NCBI GenBank assembly: GCA_037189645.1
Contig: JBBCIY010000014.1
Span: 1-64,000, forward strand
Direction of reading: 5' to 3'
Source: Taishania sp037189645
GTDB lineage: Bacteria; Bacteroidota; Bacteroidia; Flavobacteriales_D; Crocinitomicaceae
DNA length: 64,000 nt
Each line of letters opens with the position of its first letter. Position 1 is the first letter of the stretch. Positions 18,376-27,998 of this stretch are shown piece by piece. The position numbers and the translations under genes are program-made. Under the pieces are notes generated by a model. That model was given only the letters and a program-made list of their open reading frames with translations, was not told the origin of the DNA and searched no databases.

Positions 18376-19746
18376 TTAAGCCATCAGCAATGCACCTCCG
18401 AAGATCAACGCCAGCGCACAAATCCCTAAAACAACCAACTGTAAGGGAGTCGTTTTAAACTCTGATTGCTCAATCGCGTTCTCACTTTCCGGTTTCTGAA
18501 GAATCACAACAATTGTTCGCAGGTAATAATAAATACCGATCCCGGAATTTACCAAAGCAACTACAATCAATGCCGGGTTTTGGGAGATCGCGTCTACAAA
18601 GATCAGGTACTTCCCAAAGAATCCCATCAAAGGAGGAACACCCGCCAACGCCAGCAAAGCAACGACAGCGACAAATCCAACAAACGGGTTTGCTCTTCCC
18701 AGTCCTTTAAATGCCTCAATGCGGTCTTCCCTGTCGTTTACAATCATCTGTACCGTAATGAGCGCAATGGTAGCAAAACCGTACGAAAACAGGTAGAACC
18801 ACAGGTTAAGAGCACTGCTCCCCGTTAAAACGGCCAGTGTAATCAACGAATAACCAACGTGGGCAATGCTGGAGTAAGCCAGTAAACGCTTGAATCTCGT
18901 CTGGCGGATAGCGGACAAGTTCCCTACGAACATTGTCAGGATCGCCAGGAATGTGACCGCCGGCATCCAGAAATCGTACAATCCGCTGAATGCGATCCCG
19001 AACAATTTGATGAATGCTCCGAATGCTCCCAGTTTTACAACAGCTGCCATGAATCCTGTCACGGCAGAAGGTGCACCGTCATACACATCCGGGCTCCAGA
19101 AATGGAACGGAGCCGCGCCTATTTTGAACAGGAAAGCGGCTAAGATCAGCAGCAACCCGACATAAGCAAGGGAGCTGACTTCATCGCTGTTCATGAAAAA
19201 CAGCTGGATCTCATCAATCTTGAAAGTCCCTGTCGCTCCATACAGCCATGCAATTCCAAATAACAGGATCCCTGTCGCAAAAGCACCTGTGATGAAGTAT
19301 TTCAACGAGGATTCAGAAGAAAGCGGGTCTTCTTTCCGGGAACCTGCCATTACATAAATCGGGATGGAAAGAATCTCCAGTCCAAGGAAGAACAGGAACA
19401 TGTCGTTGAACGAAACCATGACAACAGCACCGAACAAAGAGAACATCAGCAAACCGATGTAATCTCCCGTATGCTCCAACCTTGATTTAAATGTCTCATA
19501 CCCTGTAAGTACGATCAATATGGTAAAAATGACTGCTGACAAGGAATACAGAATTGCAAAATTGTCAAAATAAACTCCTTTGTATGAGCTCAGGAAATCC
19601 GAAGGATTATCCCACTGACAGATGAGTGTTGTTCCCGTCAGGAGCAGCCCTGTGAGAGCGGTTACCAAAGTCAGCAACGGCTTCTTCAGAAAAGCAATGA
19701 ACAACGTTGCTAATACGAATAAGAATAAAACTACTAAAGACAACAT
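18376..19746 (-). CDS. nuoN: NADH-quinone oxidoreductase subunit N
   Basis: Antiporter-like proton-channel subunit of complex I, 456 residues and about 14 transmembrane helices. 'FFLGLEILSIPIYVMAG' carries the conserved helix-5 Glu. The Lys of the broken-helix region is in 'LFKIGAAPFHFWSPDVYDGAPS', a near-diagnostic stretch. 'RQTRFKRLLAYSSIAHVGY' is the family helix 8-9 loop. It is the last gene of the 14-gene operon, 13 bases after nuoM and before the operon terminator. Confidence 0.96.
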   Translation of the reverse strand: MLSLVVLFLFVLATLFIAFLKKPLLTLVTALTGLLLTGTTLICQWDNPSDFLSSYKGVYFDNFAILYSLSAVIFTILIVLTGYETFKSRLEHTGDYIGLLMFSLFGAVVMVSFNDMFLFFLGLEILSIPIYVMAGSRKEDPLSSESSLKYFITGAFATGILLFGIAWLYGATGTFKIDEIQLFFMNSDEVSSLAYVGLLLILAAFLFKIGAAPFHFWSPDVYDGAPSAVTGFMAAVVKLGAFGAFIKLFGIAFSGLYDFWMPAVTFLAILTMFVGNLSAIRQTRFKRLLAYSSIAHVGYSLITLAVLTGSSALNLWFYLFSYGFATIALITVQMIVNDREDRIEAFKGLGRANPFVGFVAVVALLALAGVPPLMGFFGKYLIFVDAISQNPALIVVALVNSGIGIYYYLRTIVVILQKPESENAIEQSEFKTTPLQLVVLGICALALIFGGALLMA

Positions 19747-19758
19747 ATCTGTGCGCTA

Positions 19759-21180
19759 TTATTTTATAGTTACGATTTCAATCAATTTTTGCAAACTCGG
19801 TTCCACCATGTCGATGAGGCACTGCGGATATACTCCCAGGAATACGACAACTATTCCGATGATGAAGAATGACAGCCATTCTGCCCATGTCAGATCCGGG
19901 AAATCAAACTGCTTCGATGGCCCGAACATACTCAGCTGATACGCTCTGAATGAGTAGACACATGCCAGAATCAGGGTAGTACCGGTCAGCACTCCGAAAA
20001 TCCAGTTGTAGCCATAAATTCCTTTAATCAATAAAAACTCCCCGATAAACCCGCTTGTCAACGGCACGGAAACTCCTGCAAAGATGATAACAGCGAACCA
20101 GAATGCGAATTTTGGCGCCTGCGTTGCTATTCCGCCCAATTCCAGTAAATTCCTGTTTCCTACTCTCCTTTCAATGATATCTGCCGCCAGGAACAATCCT
20201 ACCGCCACGAACGAGTGGTTCACGATCTGTACCATTGCTCCGGTAAGGGCATCCAGACTTAAAACGATGATTCCTGCCGCAATTAATCCAACGTGAGAAA
20301 CAGACGCATAGGCAAACAACGTTTTGATATCGTTTTGCCTGATCGCCAGGATTGCTGCATAGATCACTCCGATTGTTCCCATCAGCAGGATCACGTTCGT
20401 CATGCAATGTAACGCTTCAGGAGCCAGCGGAATCATCCAGCGGATCATTCCGAACAATGCCATTTTCAACATCAATGCTCCCAACAGCATTGTTCCTGCC
20501 ATCGGTGATTTGGTATAGGTCTCAGGCTGCCAGGTATGGAACGGGAACAATGGAATCTTTACCGCGAAAGCGATGAAGAAACCTCCGAACACCCACAATC
20601 CGGATACGGTTGTCAATTGCACCGCTACCAGATCCTCTATTGAGAAAGAAGGAGCCAGTGAACGGATGTAGATCAGTGAGAACAACATTGCCAGTGATCC
20701 GACGAATGTGTAAATGAAGAATTGCAGCAATGCTCTTTTCTTTCCCTTCGCTCCAAACCACAGGAAGATCAGGAAGACCGGGATCAATGATAATTCCCAG
20801 AAGATGTAGAACAACAACCCGTCCAGTGAAAGGAAGACTCCCAGCAACGCAAACTGCATGAAAAATACCAATGCGGTGAATTTCTTCGAAGAAGCGATCG
20901 CTTCGTTATCGTAATTGCTCAGTAAGATCAAGAAAGTGATCACATTTGTCAGGAGCACCATTACCAGCCCGATTCCGTCGTAACCATAATTTAAGAAAAA
21001 TCTTTCCGAACATTCCGGCATTAAGGAAACAAAGTCTGCCGAAGGTGAATATCCTGCAGCGTGAACGATCCCGGCAACAACGGAGATCAACGCCCCGATC
21101 AGTGCATATCCTCTAACTGCTTTTTGAGGAATAATCATCGCAACCAGTGCGAATACGAAAGGTATTATTAGCAATTCCAA
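19759..21180 (-). CDS. nuoM: NADH-quinone oxidoreductase subunit M
   Basis: Antiporter-like proton-channel subunit, 473 residues. 'FYIFWELSLIPVFLIFLWFG' holds the helix-5 Glu; 'FAVKIPLFPFHTWQPETYTKSP' and 'RQNDIKTLFAYASVSHVGL' are family hallmarks. The start is unusual: the only start that keeps the first helix is TTG at 21180 (TTG-GAA-TTG-CTA). An in-frame stop lies just upstream, and the next ATG is at codon 15, inside the helix. The gap after nuoL is 4 bases, so translation is probably coupled. Confidence 0.96.
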   Translation of the reverse strand: MELLIIPFVFALVAMIIPQKAVRGYALIGALISVVAGIVHAAGYSPSADFVSLMPECSERFFLNYGYDGIGLVMVLLTNVITFLILLSNYDNEAIASSKKFTALVFFMQFALLGVFLSLDGLLFYIFWELSLIPVFLIFLWFGAKGKKRALLQFFIYTFVGSLAMLFSLIYIRSLAPSFSIEDLVAVQLTTVSGLWVFGGFFIAFAVKIPLFPFHTWQPETYTKSPMAGTMLLGALMLKMALFGMIRWMIPLAPEALHCMTNVILLMGTIGVIYAAILAIRQNDIKTLFAYASVSHVGLIAAGIIVLSLDALTGAMVQIVNHSFVAVGLFLAADIIERRVGNRNLLELGGIATQAPKFAFWFAVIIFAGVSVPLTSGFIGEFLLIKGIYGYNWIFGVLTGTTLILACVYSFRAYQLSMFGPSKQFDFPDLTWAEWLSFFIIGIVVVFLGVYPQCLIDMVEPSLQKLIEIVTIK

Positions 21181-21184
21181 AACC

Positions 21185-23104
21185 TTAAATTTTTACCAAG
21201 TAATAAATAATCAAACCAACTATTCCCGAAATCATCCAGAGGACATACCAGTTCACCTGCCCTGACTGCCATTTTTTGACAACTTCCCCCGTTGTTTCGA
21301 AACCTTTTGCGATGCCGAATACAATTCCGTTCAGAATCGCCACCTCAAAGAAACGGTATCCTTTTTCGGACAGCCATTCTACCGGACGAACAAAAAGTGC
21401 ATTGTAAATTTCATCAATATACAGTTTATTGGCAGAAACTTTTTCCCATCCTGTGAGCTGGGCATCTTCTTTCGGCAAAGACCGTTTCTTCACATATACC
21501 TGGTAAGAAACAAGCAGAACCGCCAGGCAAGAAATCACTGCAACTGCCATCAATACCAGAATCGTGCTGGATGGCAAGTGCTCCATGTGGATCAGATCCA
21601 TACCGGCAACATTGTGTTCGAACAAATGCGTCATGTAGTGCGCCTGATCGTGCAGGAAGAGCCCCGGTAAGTTCAAAACACCTCCGAATACGGACAGCAC
21701 AGCCAGGATGATCAGCGGAACAGTCATATTGGCAGGAGATTCGTGCAAATGATGCTTCTGTTCTTCAGACCCTCTGAATTCCCCGTGGAAAACCAGGAAA
21801 TACATCCTGAACATGTAGATCGCCGTCAGCAACACGGAGAACATTAAAACAAGGTAGAGCGGAATGCTTTCTGCAAAAGCATATCCCAGTATTTCGTCTT
21901 TGGAGTAGAAACCGGATAGCAATGGGAATCCCGTGATCGCCAGTGTTCCGATCAGGAATGTCCAATGTGTTGTAGGGATGTATTTTTTCAATCCTCCCAT
22001 TTTGCGGATATCCTGCTCATCCGACATCGCGTGGATCACGCTACCGGACCCCAGGAACAATAATGCTTTAAAGAACGCGTGTGTCGTTACGTGGAACATG
22101 GCAGCTGTGTAAGCTCCCAATCCCAACGCGACAAACAGCAATCCCAGCTGAGAAACGGTTGAATATGCCAATACTTTTTTGATGTCGTTCTGACGCAACG
22201 CGATGAAAGCCGCTACCAATGATGTTGCCAACCCGATGTACAACATTACGGTTTTCGTATCGGGTGCCAGCTCAAACAAATAATTGGAACGAACAGTCAG
22301 GAAAATACCTGCCGTCACCATCGTTGCAGCGTGGATCAATGCCGAAACAGGTGTAGGTCCCGCCATCGCGTCCGGCAGCCATGTGAACAATGGAATCTGT
22401 GCTGATTTCCCCGTTGCACCAATGAACAGGCACATCGTTATCCCGAATAGCATCCAGGTGGGGTTTACGAAATCATCTGCTGTGGCAATCGCCGCAATTT
22501 CCGAATATTCCAGCGTCCCGAATTGCTTTAACAACAGGAACAAACCAATCAGCAGCCCTAAATCCCCTACACGGTTCATGATGAATGCTTTTCTTGCCGC
22601 AATTCCGTTGAGGAATCCTTTCTGCGCATCGGAATAATGGAATCCGATCAGCAGGTAAGAACAGATTCCTACTCCTTCCCATCCGAAGAACAACATGAAA
22701 TAATTGCTTCCTAACACCAGGATCAGCATCGAGAAGATAAACAGGTTCAGGTAAGTAAAGAATTTCCTGTATCCCGGATCGTGGCTCATGTATCCCATTG
22801 AGAACAAATGGATCAGTGAGCCGATCCCTGTGATGATCAGCGTCATCCAGATGGACAGGTTATCCGCCAGCAATTTCGCATCGAGGTTCAACCCTTCCAG
22901 GGAAATAATGGTGAATAATTTCACTTCAACAGCTTTATCCAGCTGGAAGAAGATCGACAATGCCAGGAAAAACGAAGCTGCAACCAGCAAAGTAGCGATC
23001 GAGCCAATAACTGTTTTCGGTAATTTATTTCCAAAAACACCATTCACAAATCCTCCGATCAAAGGAAGTAACAATACAAGCGGTAGTAATTGTTCCACTG
23101 ACAT
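21185..23104 (-). CDS. nuoL: NADH-quinone oxidoreductase subunit L
   Basis: The largest antiporter-like subunit, 639 residues. The core is marked by 'FFGWEGVGICSYLLIGFH', 'SAQIPLFTWLPDAMAGPTPVSALIHAATMVTAGIF' type helices and 'RQNDIKKVLAYSTVSQLG'. The C-terminal part after about residue 500 contains the amphipathic lateral helix that spans M, N and K, followed by a final membrane helix ('WYVLWMISGIVGLIIYYLVK'). ATG start, 2 bases after the nuoK stop. Translocates protons at the distal end of the membrane arm. Confidence 0.97.
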   Translation of the reverse strand: MSVEQLLPLVLLLPLIGGFVNGVFGNKLPKTVIGSIATLLVAASFFLALSIFFQLDKAVEVKLFTIISLEGLNLDAKLLADNLSIWMTLIITGIGSLIHLFSMGYMSHDPGYRKFFTYLNLFIFSMLILVLGSNYFMLFFGWEGVGICSYLLIGFHYSDAQKGFLNGIAARKAFIMNRVGDLGLLIGLFLLLKQFGTLEYSEIAAIATADDFVNPTWMLFGITMCLFIGATGKSAQIPLFTWLPDAMAGPTPVSALIHAATMVTAGIFLTVRSNYLFELAPDTKTVMLYIGLATSLVAAFIALRQNDIKKVLAYSTVSQLGLLFVALGLGAYTAAMFHVTTHAFFKALLFLGSGSVIHAMSDEQDIRKMGGLKKYIPTTHWTFLIGTLAITGFPLLSGFYSKDEILGYAFAESIPLYLVLMFSVLLTAIYMFRMYFLVFHGEFRGSEEQKHHLHESPANMTVPLIILAVLSVFGGVLNLPGLFLHDQAHYMTHLFEHNVAGMDLIHMEHLPSSTILVLMAVAVISCLAVLLVSYQVYVKKRSLPKEDAQLTGWEKVSANKLYIDEIYNALFVRPVEWLSEKGYRFFEVAILNGIVFGIAKGFETTGEVVKKWQSGQVNWYVLWMISGIVGLIIYYLVKI

Positions 23105-23106
23105 AC

Positions 23107-23436
23107 TTATCCTTTTAATTTATTAAACATTCCTACATCCACTGTTTTTCTGTTCCTGTAAAGCAATACAAGAATAGAAAGCCCCACCGTAGCTTCTGCC
23201 GCTGCCACGACCATGATAAAGAAGACGAACACCTGCGCATCTCCCGTTCCATGATAGGTTGAGAATGCTGCCATCAGTAAGTTCACAGCATTCAGCATCA
23301 ATTCTACGCACATCAGAATAATGATGGCATTCCTGCGGATCAAAACTCCTAAAACTCCAATTGTGAAAAGTATCGTGGAGAGTATGATATAAAACTCCAG
23401 TGATACTCCTGACTCCAACATCGTTGCTAATACCAT
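23107..23436 (-). CDS. nuoK: NADH-quinone oxidoreductase subunit K
   Basis: A 109-residue membrane subunit with three helices. The second holds the essential proton-path Glu in 'IIILMCVELMLNAVNLL', and a second Glu occurs in 'VVAAAEATVGLSILVLLYR'. It is a few residues longer at the N-terminus than the E. coli protein. It starts 3 bases after nuoJ. Confidence 0.95.
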   Translation of the reverse strand: MVLATMLESGVSLEFYIILSTILFTIGVLGVLIRRNAIIILMCVELMLNAVNLLMAAFSTYHGTGDAQVFVFFIMVVAAAEATVGLSILVLLYRNRKTVDVGMFNKLKG

Positions 23437-23439
23437 TGC

Positions 23440-23955
23440 TTAGTCTATTATTTGTTTTTCTTTTTTTGAAAGTAGTACGGCTCCTACCATTGCCGCAATG
23501 AACAATACGGAAGATACTTCAAAGGGCAGCACGTATTTTGTAAACAGCAGTTGCCCCAGGTTTTCCACCAATCCCTGATTATTTCCCTGAGCTGCTTCCG
23601 CTGCCGGCAGGAAAGTAGCATCTTTCAATGCTGCTACCAGCACGATCACCAGCACTCCTGCTGCAAGCGACGCCGCCAGCTTCATTACACTGGAAGCCCG
23701 CGGTTCGTTATCCCGGCTCAGATTCAGCAACATCAGAACGAAGAGGAACAATACCATAATTGCTCCCGCATACACAACGATGTTTACGATCGCCAGGAAC
23801 TGTGCGTTCAAAAGAATATAGTTGGCGGAGATCAGAAAGAATGTCAGAATCAGGTACAATACACTTCTGACAGGATGCATGCTCAATACCACCATCAATC
23901 CCGATGCGATGGTACAGGCTCCCAATACTAATGCTACAATTTCTATCGTACTCAT
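23440..23955 (-). CDS. nuoJ: NADH-quinone oxidoreductase subunit J
   Basis: A 171-residue membrane subunit with five helices. The conserved third helix is 'NIVVYAGAIMVLFLFVLMLL', whose pi-bulge is typical of NuoJ. Its ATG overlaps the nuoI stop by four bases (ATGA), a sign of translational coupling. Confidence 0.95.
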   Translation of the reverse strand: MSTIEIVALVLGACTIASGLMVVLSMHPVRSVLYLILTFFLISANYILLNAQFLAIVNIVVYAGAIMVLFLFVLMLLNLSRDNEPRASSVMKLAASLAAGVLVIVLVAALKDATFLPAAEAAQGNNQGLVENLGQLLFTKYVLPFEVSSVLFIAAMVGAVLLSKKEKQIID

Positions 23956-24494
23956 CTGTTTCCTCTTTTTCCTGTATGTTGTCTTTTCGTAATGTCCACA
24001 CGGTTGTCTACCGGCTCTACCAGCTTGTCTTTTCCATAGATGAACGGCTGGCGTTCAAAATGTGTCGGCACAAGCCTGTCTGTGAGGAAAATCGCCTCTT
24101 TCGGACACGCTTCCTCGCACAGTCCGCAGAAAATGCAGCGCAGCATGTTGATCTCGTACATTTCTGCGTATTTTTCTTCACGGTATAAATGCTCTTCGCC
24201 TGGCTCCCTTTCAGCTGCGCGCATGGTGATCGCTTCCGCAGGGCATGCTACGGCACACAATCCGCAAGCGGTACAGTTTTCACGTCCCTGCTCATCACGC
24301 TTCAACACGTGCATTCCTCTGTATACCGGGGAAAATTCTTTTCCTTCCTCGGGGAACCTGTAGGTAGCGGCCTTCTGGAACATGTGTTTGAACGTCTTGC
24401 TCATTCCCGAAGCAATCGCAGGAAGGTACAAGCTCTCGACAAACGTCATCTTCTTGTTTGAAACTACCTTTTTTCTGTTCGATAAACTTTCCAT
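23952..24494 (-). CDS. nuoI: NADH-quinone oxidoreductase subunit I
   Basis: The 8Fe ferredoxin-type subunit that carries clusters N6a and N6b, 180 residues from the ATG at 24494 (the longer reading begins at TTG 24503). Two CxxCxxCxxxCP motifs are intact: C74, C77, C80, C84 in 'CTACGLCAVACP' and C120, C123, C126, C130 in 'CIFCGLCEEACP'. It moves electrons from the NuoG side toward NuoB. Four-base overlap with nuoJ. Confidence 0.96.
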   Translation of the reverse strand: MESLSNRKKVVSNKKMTFVESLYLPAIASGMSKTFKHMFQKAATYRFPEEGKEFSPVYRGMHVLKRDEQGRENCTACGLCAVACPAEAITMRAAEREPGEEHLYREEKYAEMYEINMLRCIFCGLCEEACPKEAIFLTDRLVPTHFERQPFIYGKDKLVEPVDNRVDITKRQHTGKRGNR

Positions 24495-24517
24495 ATCTTT
24501 CAATACTTTATCGTCAA

Positions 24518-25636
24518 TTATTGATTCGATGTTTGTTCAGCAGCAACTTCTACTTTTGCCGTAGCTGGCACATCCTGTTTACTGTCATTGCTGAACCATC
24601 CGGAAGCGAATGCCACGGCCAGCGCAGTAATCACCATGTTCACAATCGAAATCGGAATTAATTTTTTCCATCCCAGGCTCATCAGCTGGTCGTAACGGAA
24701 GCGTGGCAATGTCCAGCGGATCCACATGATCACGAAAATAAAGAAGGCTGTTTTCGCGAAGAATGTCAGTGTTCCCAGAATTGCCAGTGTGTTTCCGGAG
24801 AAATAATCCATGAAAGGGAAGTTGTAACCTCCGAAATACAACAATGAAATGATGGCTGAGCCAATGAATAAGTGAACGTATTCCGCGAACAGGTAGAATC
24901 CCATTTTCATGGAACCGTATTCCGTATGGTGCCCTGTGATCAGCTCACTTTCACACTCTGCCATGTCAAACGGAGCTCTGTTCAATTCAGCAACCGTGCA
25001 GACAAAGAATACGATGAACCCGATCGGCTGCTTAAAGAAATTCCAGGTGAAATACCCATCGTTCCAAAAGCCATGCTGAGACTCTACAATTTCACGCAGG
25101 CTTAAACTTCCGGACAGTAATACCACCGTAATGATGGAAATACCCATTGCCAGTTCGTACGAGATCATCTGGGAAGATGCGCGAATGGCTGAAAACAGTG
25201 AATATTTGTTATTGGATGCCCATCCTCCGATCATGATCCCGTAAACGGCAACCGAAGAAAGCGCCATTACAAACAAGATCCCGACATTGATATCCGTTAC
25301 CTGTAAAGCGACTTCTCTTCCAAAGGCAACGATGTCCGGCCCCCACGGAATGACGGCTGATGTCATCATTGCAAATCCCATCGACAAACCGGGGCCAATG
25401 ATGAACAGGAAACGGTCTGCGTTAGCAGGAATGAAGTCTTCTTTGAAGAACAGTTTTCCTCCGTCGGCAAGTGGCTGCAACAATCCCCATTTCCCTGCCC
25501 TGTCCGGACCGATACGGTTTTGCATCCACGCCGCAACCTTTCTTTCAAGAAGCGTTAAGTAAGCCGCAACTCCCAGGGAAACTGCAAACAAAGCAACGAT
25601 TAAAATAATTTTTTCGATTAGTAAACCTGTATCCAT
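24518..25636 (-). CDS. nuoH: NADH-quinone oxidoreductase subunit H
   Basis: The membrane subunit that forms the quinone-entry chamber, 372 residues and about eight helices. Hallmarks are 'ERKVAAWMQNRIGPDRAGKWGLLQPLADGGKL', read here as consecutive shorter motifs, 'FDMAECESELITGHHTEYGSM' with its acidic loop, and 'RWTLPRFRYDQLMSLGWK'. The C-terminal 25 residues are a polar tail, rich in Gln, Ala and Glu. Its ATG overlaps the nuoG stop (TAATG). Confidence 0.96.
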   Translation of the reverse strand: MDTGLLIEKIILIVALFAVSLGVAAYLTLLERKVAAWMQNRIGPDRAGKWGLLQPLADGGKLFFKEDFIPANADRFLFIIGPGLSMGFAMMTSAVIPWGPDIVAFGREVALQVTDINVGILFVMALSSVAVYGIMIGGWASNNKYSLFSAIRASSQMISYELAMGISIITVVLLSGSLSLREIVESQHGFWNDGYFTWNFFKQPIGFIVFFVCTVAELNRAPFDMAECESELITGHHTEYGSMKMGFYLFAEYVHLFIGSAIISLLYFGGYNFPFMDYFSGNTLAILGTLTFFAKTAFFIFVIMWIRWTLPRFRYDQLMSLGWKKLIPISIVNMVITALAVAFASGWFSNDSKQDVPATAKVEVAAEQTSNQ

Positions 25637-26610
25637 TATTTCAAGTTTTTAACGGTATTTTTATCTTCCAATGGATTTCTCAATACATAATGCCCCTGGG
25701 CAATGACAGAATGACGGTCAATTACACGCGGTCCTTCAATCGTCCATGCAGACACATCTTTTGTTTCAAAACGGCAGGTATTGCACAACCAGGCTGTTTT
25801 GCCGTTGTGTGTTTCAATTTCCCCGTACTTGTCTTTTCGTCCTGTTACGCGCTGGATTTCGTTACCGAACATCCAAACCGTAGCGATTCCCTGACAGGTA
25901 GGACAATCCCTGTGTGCATTCATCGGCTTCAGGAACCACACACGGCTTTTGAAACGGAAGGTCTTGTCTGTCAATGCACCCACCGGGCACACATCGATTA
26001 CGTTTCCGATGAATTCGTTGTCCAGTGCGTTCTCAATGTAAGTGCTGATTTCCGCATGGTCTCCCCTGTTCAACACGCCGTGAACACGTTTATCCGTCAG
26101 CTGGTTTGCGGTATAAACACAACGGTAGCACAGAATACACCGGTTCATGTGCAACTTGATTTTATCACCGATATCTCTTGGAGCAAACGTTCGTTTTTCT
26201 TCTTCGAAACGTGTGCCTTCTTTTCCGTTCTCAAATCCCAGGTCCTGTAAATGACATTCTCCTGCCTGGTCACAGATCGGGCAATCCAGCGGGTGATTCG
26301 CCAGTAAGAACTCGGTAACTCCTGCACGGGCTTCCTTCACACGGTCGCTTGTAAGGTTTTTCACCACCATACCGTGCTGTACCTGTGTGGAACAGGAAAC
26401 CATCAGCTTCGGCATCGGGCGCGGGTCTCTTTCAGAGCCTGCAGCGATTTCCACCAGGCATGTCCGGCATTTTCCACCGCTTCCTTCCAGCTTGCTGTAG
26501 TAACACATAGCAGGAGGAACAATGTCTCCGCCAACCTGCCGGGCAGCGTTCAGAATTGTTGTCCCTTCTTCTACTTCGATCTCTATTCCATCAATGGTTA
26601 CTTTGACCAT
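25636..26610 (-). CDS. nuoG: NADH-quinone oxidoreductase subunit G, short form
   Basis: The iron-sulfur relay subunit, only 324 residues against about 700-900 in E. coli-type NuoG. Cluster ligands are intact: [2Fe-2S] C36, C48, C51, C73; N5-type H106, C110, C113, C119; N4-type C158, C161, C164 and C208. After that come two CxxC pairs (C236/C239 and C276/C279), the start of the molybdopterin-like region, and then the protein stops. The large molybdopterin domain is missing. Short NuoG is, to my knowledge, common in Bacteroidota, and the reading frame shows no sign of damage. It is 50 bases after nuoF. Confidence 0.93.
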   Translation of the reverse strand: MVKVTIDGIEIEVEEGTTILNAARQVGGDIVPPAMCYYSKLEGSGGKCRTCLVEIAAGSERDPRPMPKLMVSCSTQVQHGMVVKNLTSDRVKEARAGVTEFLLANHPLDCPICDQAGECHLQDLGFENGKEGTRFEEEKRTFAPRDIGDKIKLHMNRCILCYRCVYTANQLTDKRVHGVLNRGDHAEISTYIENALDNEFIGNVIDVCPVGALTDKTFRFKSRVWFLKPMNAHRDCPTCQGIATVWMFGNEIQRVTGRKDKYGEIETHNGKTAWLCNTCRFETKDVSAWTIEGPRVIDRHSVIAQGHYVLRNPLEDKNTVKNLK

Positions 26611-26660
26611 ATCTTCTGTATTTTATGTTTTAAATCACGTCCATTTATCGCAATTGCAGG

Positions 26661-27998
26661 CTATGCCGTTACACCTTTCAACATCCCGTAATTGCGTTTT
26701 ACCGCTTCATCCGGGTGCGTAACGTGCCATTCAAATTCTTCACGGAAATGACGGATCGCGGCAGCAACCGGCCATGCGGCCGCATCACCGAGCGGACAGA
26801 TCGTATTTCCTTCTATTTTCTTATTGATATCCGCCAGCAAGTCGATGTCGCGCATGTTTCCTTTCCCGTGCTCAATACGGCTCAGTACCTTTTCCATCCA
26901 GCCTGTACCTTCGCGGCACGGAGAACATTGTCCACAGGATTCGTGCGCGTAAAAACGGGCAAAGTTCCAGGTATTTCTCACGATACACTGGTCTTCGTCA
27001 AATACGATGAATCCTCCCGACCCCAGCATCGAACCAGTAGCAAATCCTCCGTCGGAAAGCGATTCATAGCTCATCAGGCGGGTATCTCCATTGGCTGTTT
27101 TTGTAATGAGGTGGGCAGGAAGAATCGGAACGGAAGAACCTCCCGGCACCAATGCTTTCAGCTTTTTACCATTCTTTATTCCACGGCACCACTCGTCACC
27201 ATAGATAAATTCTTCAACAGAAAGTCCGAGTTCAATTTCATAAACACCTCCTCTTTCCACGTTTCCTCCCGCTGAGATCAGTTTTGTCCCTTTGGACTGC
27301 TCTGTACCGATCTTTGTGTATTCTGCAGCCGTCATGTTGATGATCGGAACAACAGTTGCCAATGTTTCCACATTGTTTACCACGGTCGGGCATTGCCACA
27401 AACCTTGCACGGCAGGAAATGGCGGCTTCATACGCGGGTTTCCACGCTTTCCTTCCAATGATTCGATCAGGGCGGTTTCTTCCCCACAGATGTAAGCCCC
27501 TCCACCCGGAGCGATACTCAGATCCAGGTCGAAACCTGAACCCAGGATATTTTTTCCAAGAAACCCTTTTTCGTAGGCTTCCGCAATGGCTTTTTCCACG
27601 ATGCGCAATACAAACATGTATTCTCCGCGAATGTATATGAACGCTCTGTTTGCTCCTAACGCATAGCTTGAAACGATCATTCCTTCGATCAGCAAATGAG
27701 GAATGTACTGCATCAGGTAACGGTCTTTGAACGTTCCCGGCTCCGACTCGTCGGCGTTGCACAGCAAATATCTCGGCACTCCTTCCGGCTTCGCGATAAA
27801 TGACCATTTCATCCCGGCAGGGAACCCGGCTCCTCCACGACCTTTCAAGGTTGCGGTTTTCACCTCTTCCACCACTTCCTCCGGTGACATCGTTTTCAAT
27901 GCTTTTTCGACAGAACGGTAACCTCCGTGCTTTCTGTAAACATCGAACGTTTCAATTCCCGGAACATCTGCGTGTTCTAAAAGTAACTTTCTTCCCAT
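26661..27998 (-). CDS. nuoF: NADH-quinone oxidoreductase subunit F
   Basis: The 445-residue NADH- and FMN-binding subunit. The glycine-rich NADH site 'GRGGAGFPAGMKW' (53-65), the FMN site 'PGGGAYICGEETALIES' (164-180) and the N3 [4Fe-4S] ligands C355, C358, C361 and C401 ('SCGQCSPCREGTGW') are intact. This makes it likely that the complex oxidises NADH, unlike the NuoEFG-less complexes found in some lineages. ATG overlaps the nuoE stop by one base. Confidence 0.97.
   Translation of the reverse strand: MGRKLLLEHADVPGIETFDVYRKHGGYRSVEKALKTMSPEEVVEEVKTATLKGRGGAGFPAGMKWSFIAKPEGVPRYLLCNADESEPGTFKDRYLMQYIPHLLIEGMIVSSYALGANRAFIYIRGEYMFVLRIVEKAIAEAYEKGFLGKNILGSGFDLDLSIAPGGGAYICGEETALIESLEGKRGNPRMKPPFPAVQGLWQCPTVVNNVETLATVVPIINMTAAEYTKIGTEQSKGTKLISAGGNVERGGVYEIELGLSVEEFIYGDEWCRGIKNGKKLKALVPGGSSVPILPAHLITKTANGDTRLMSYESLSDGGFATGSMLGSGGFIVFDEDQCIVRNTWNFARFYAHESCGQCSPCREGTGWMEKVLSRIEHGKGNMRDIDLLADINKKIEGNTICPLGDAAAWPVAAAIRHFREEFEWHVTHPDEAVKRNYGMLKGVTA

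Noticed and set aside
25636..26610. nuoG as a pseudogene or truncated gene
   Set aside because: The frame is open, all N-terminal cluster ligands are kept, the stop overlaps the nuoH start neatly, and short NuoG is to my knowledge usual in this phylum.
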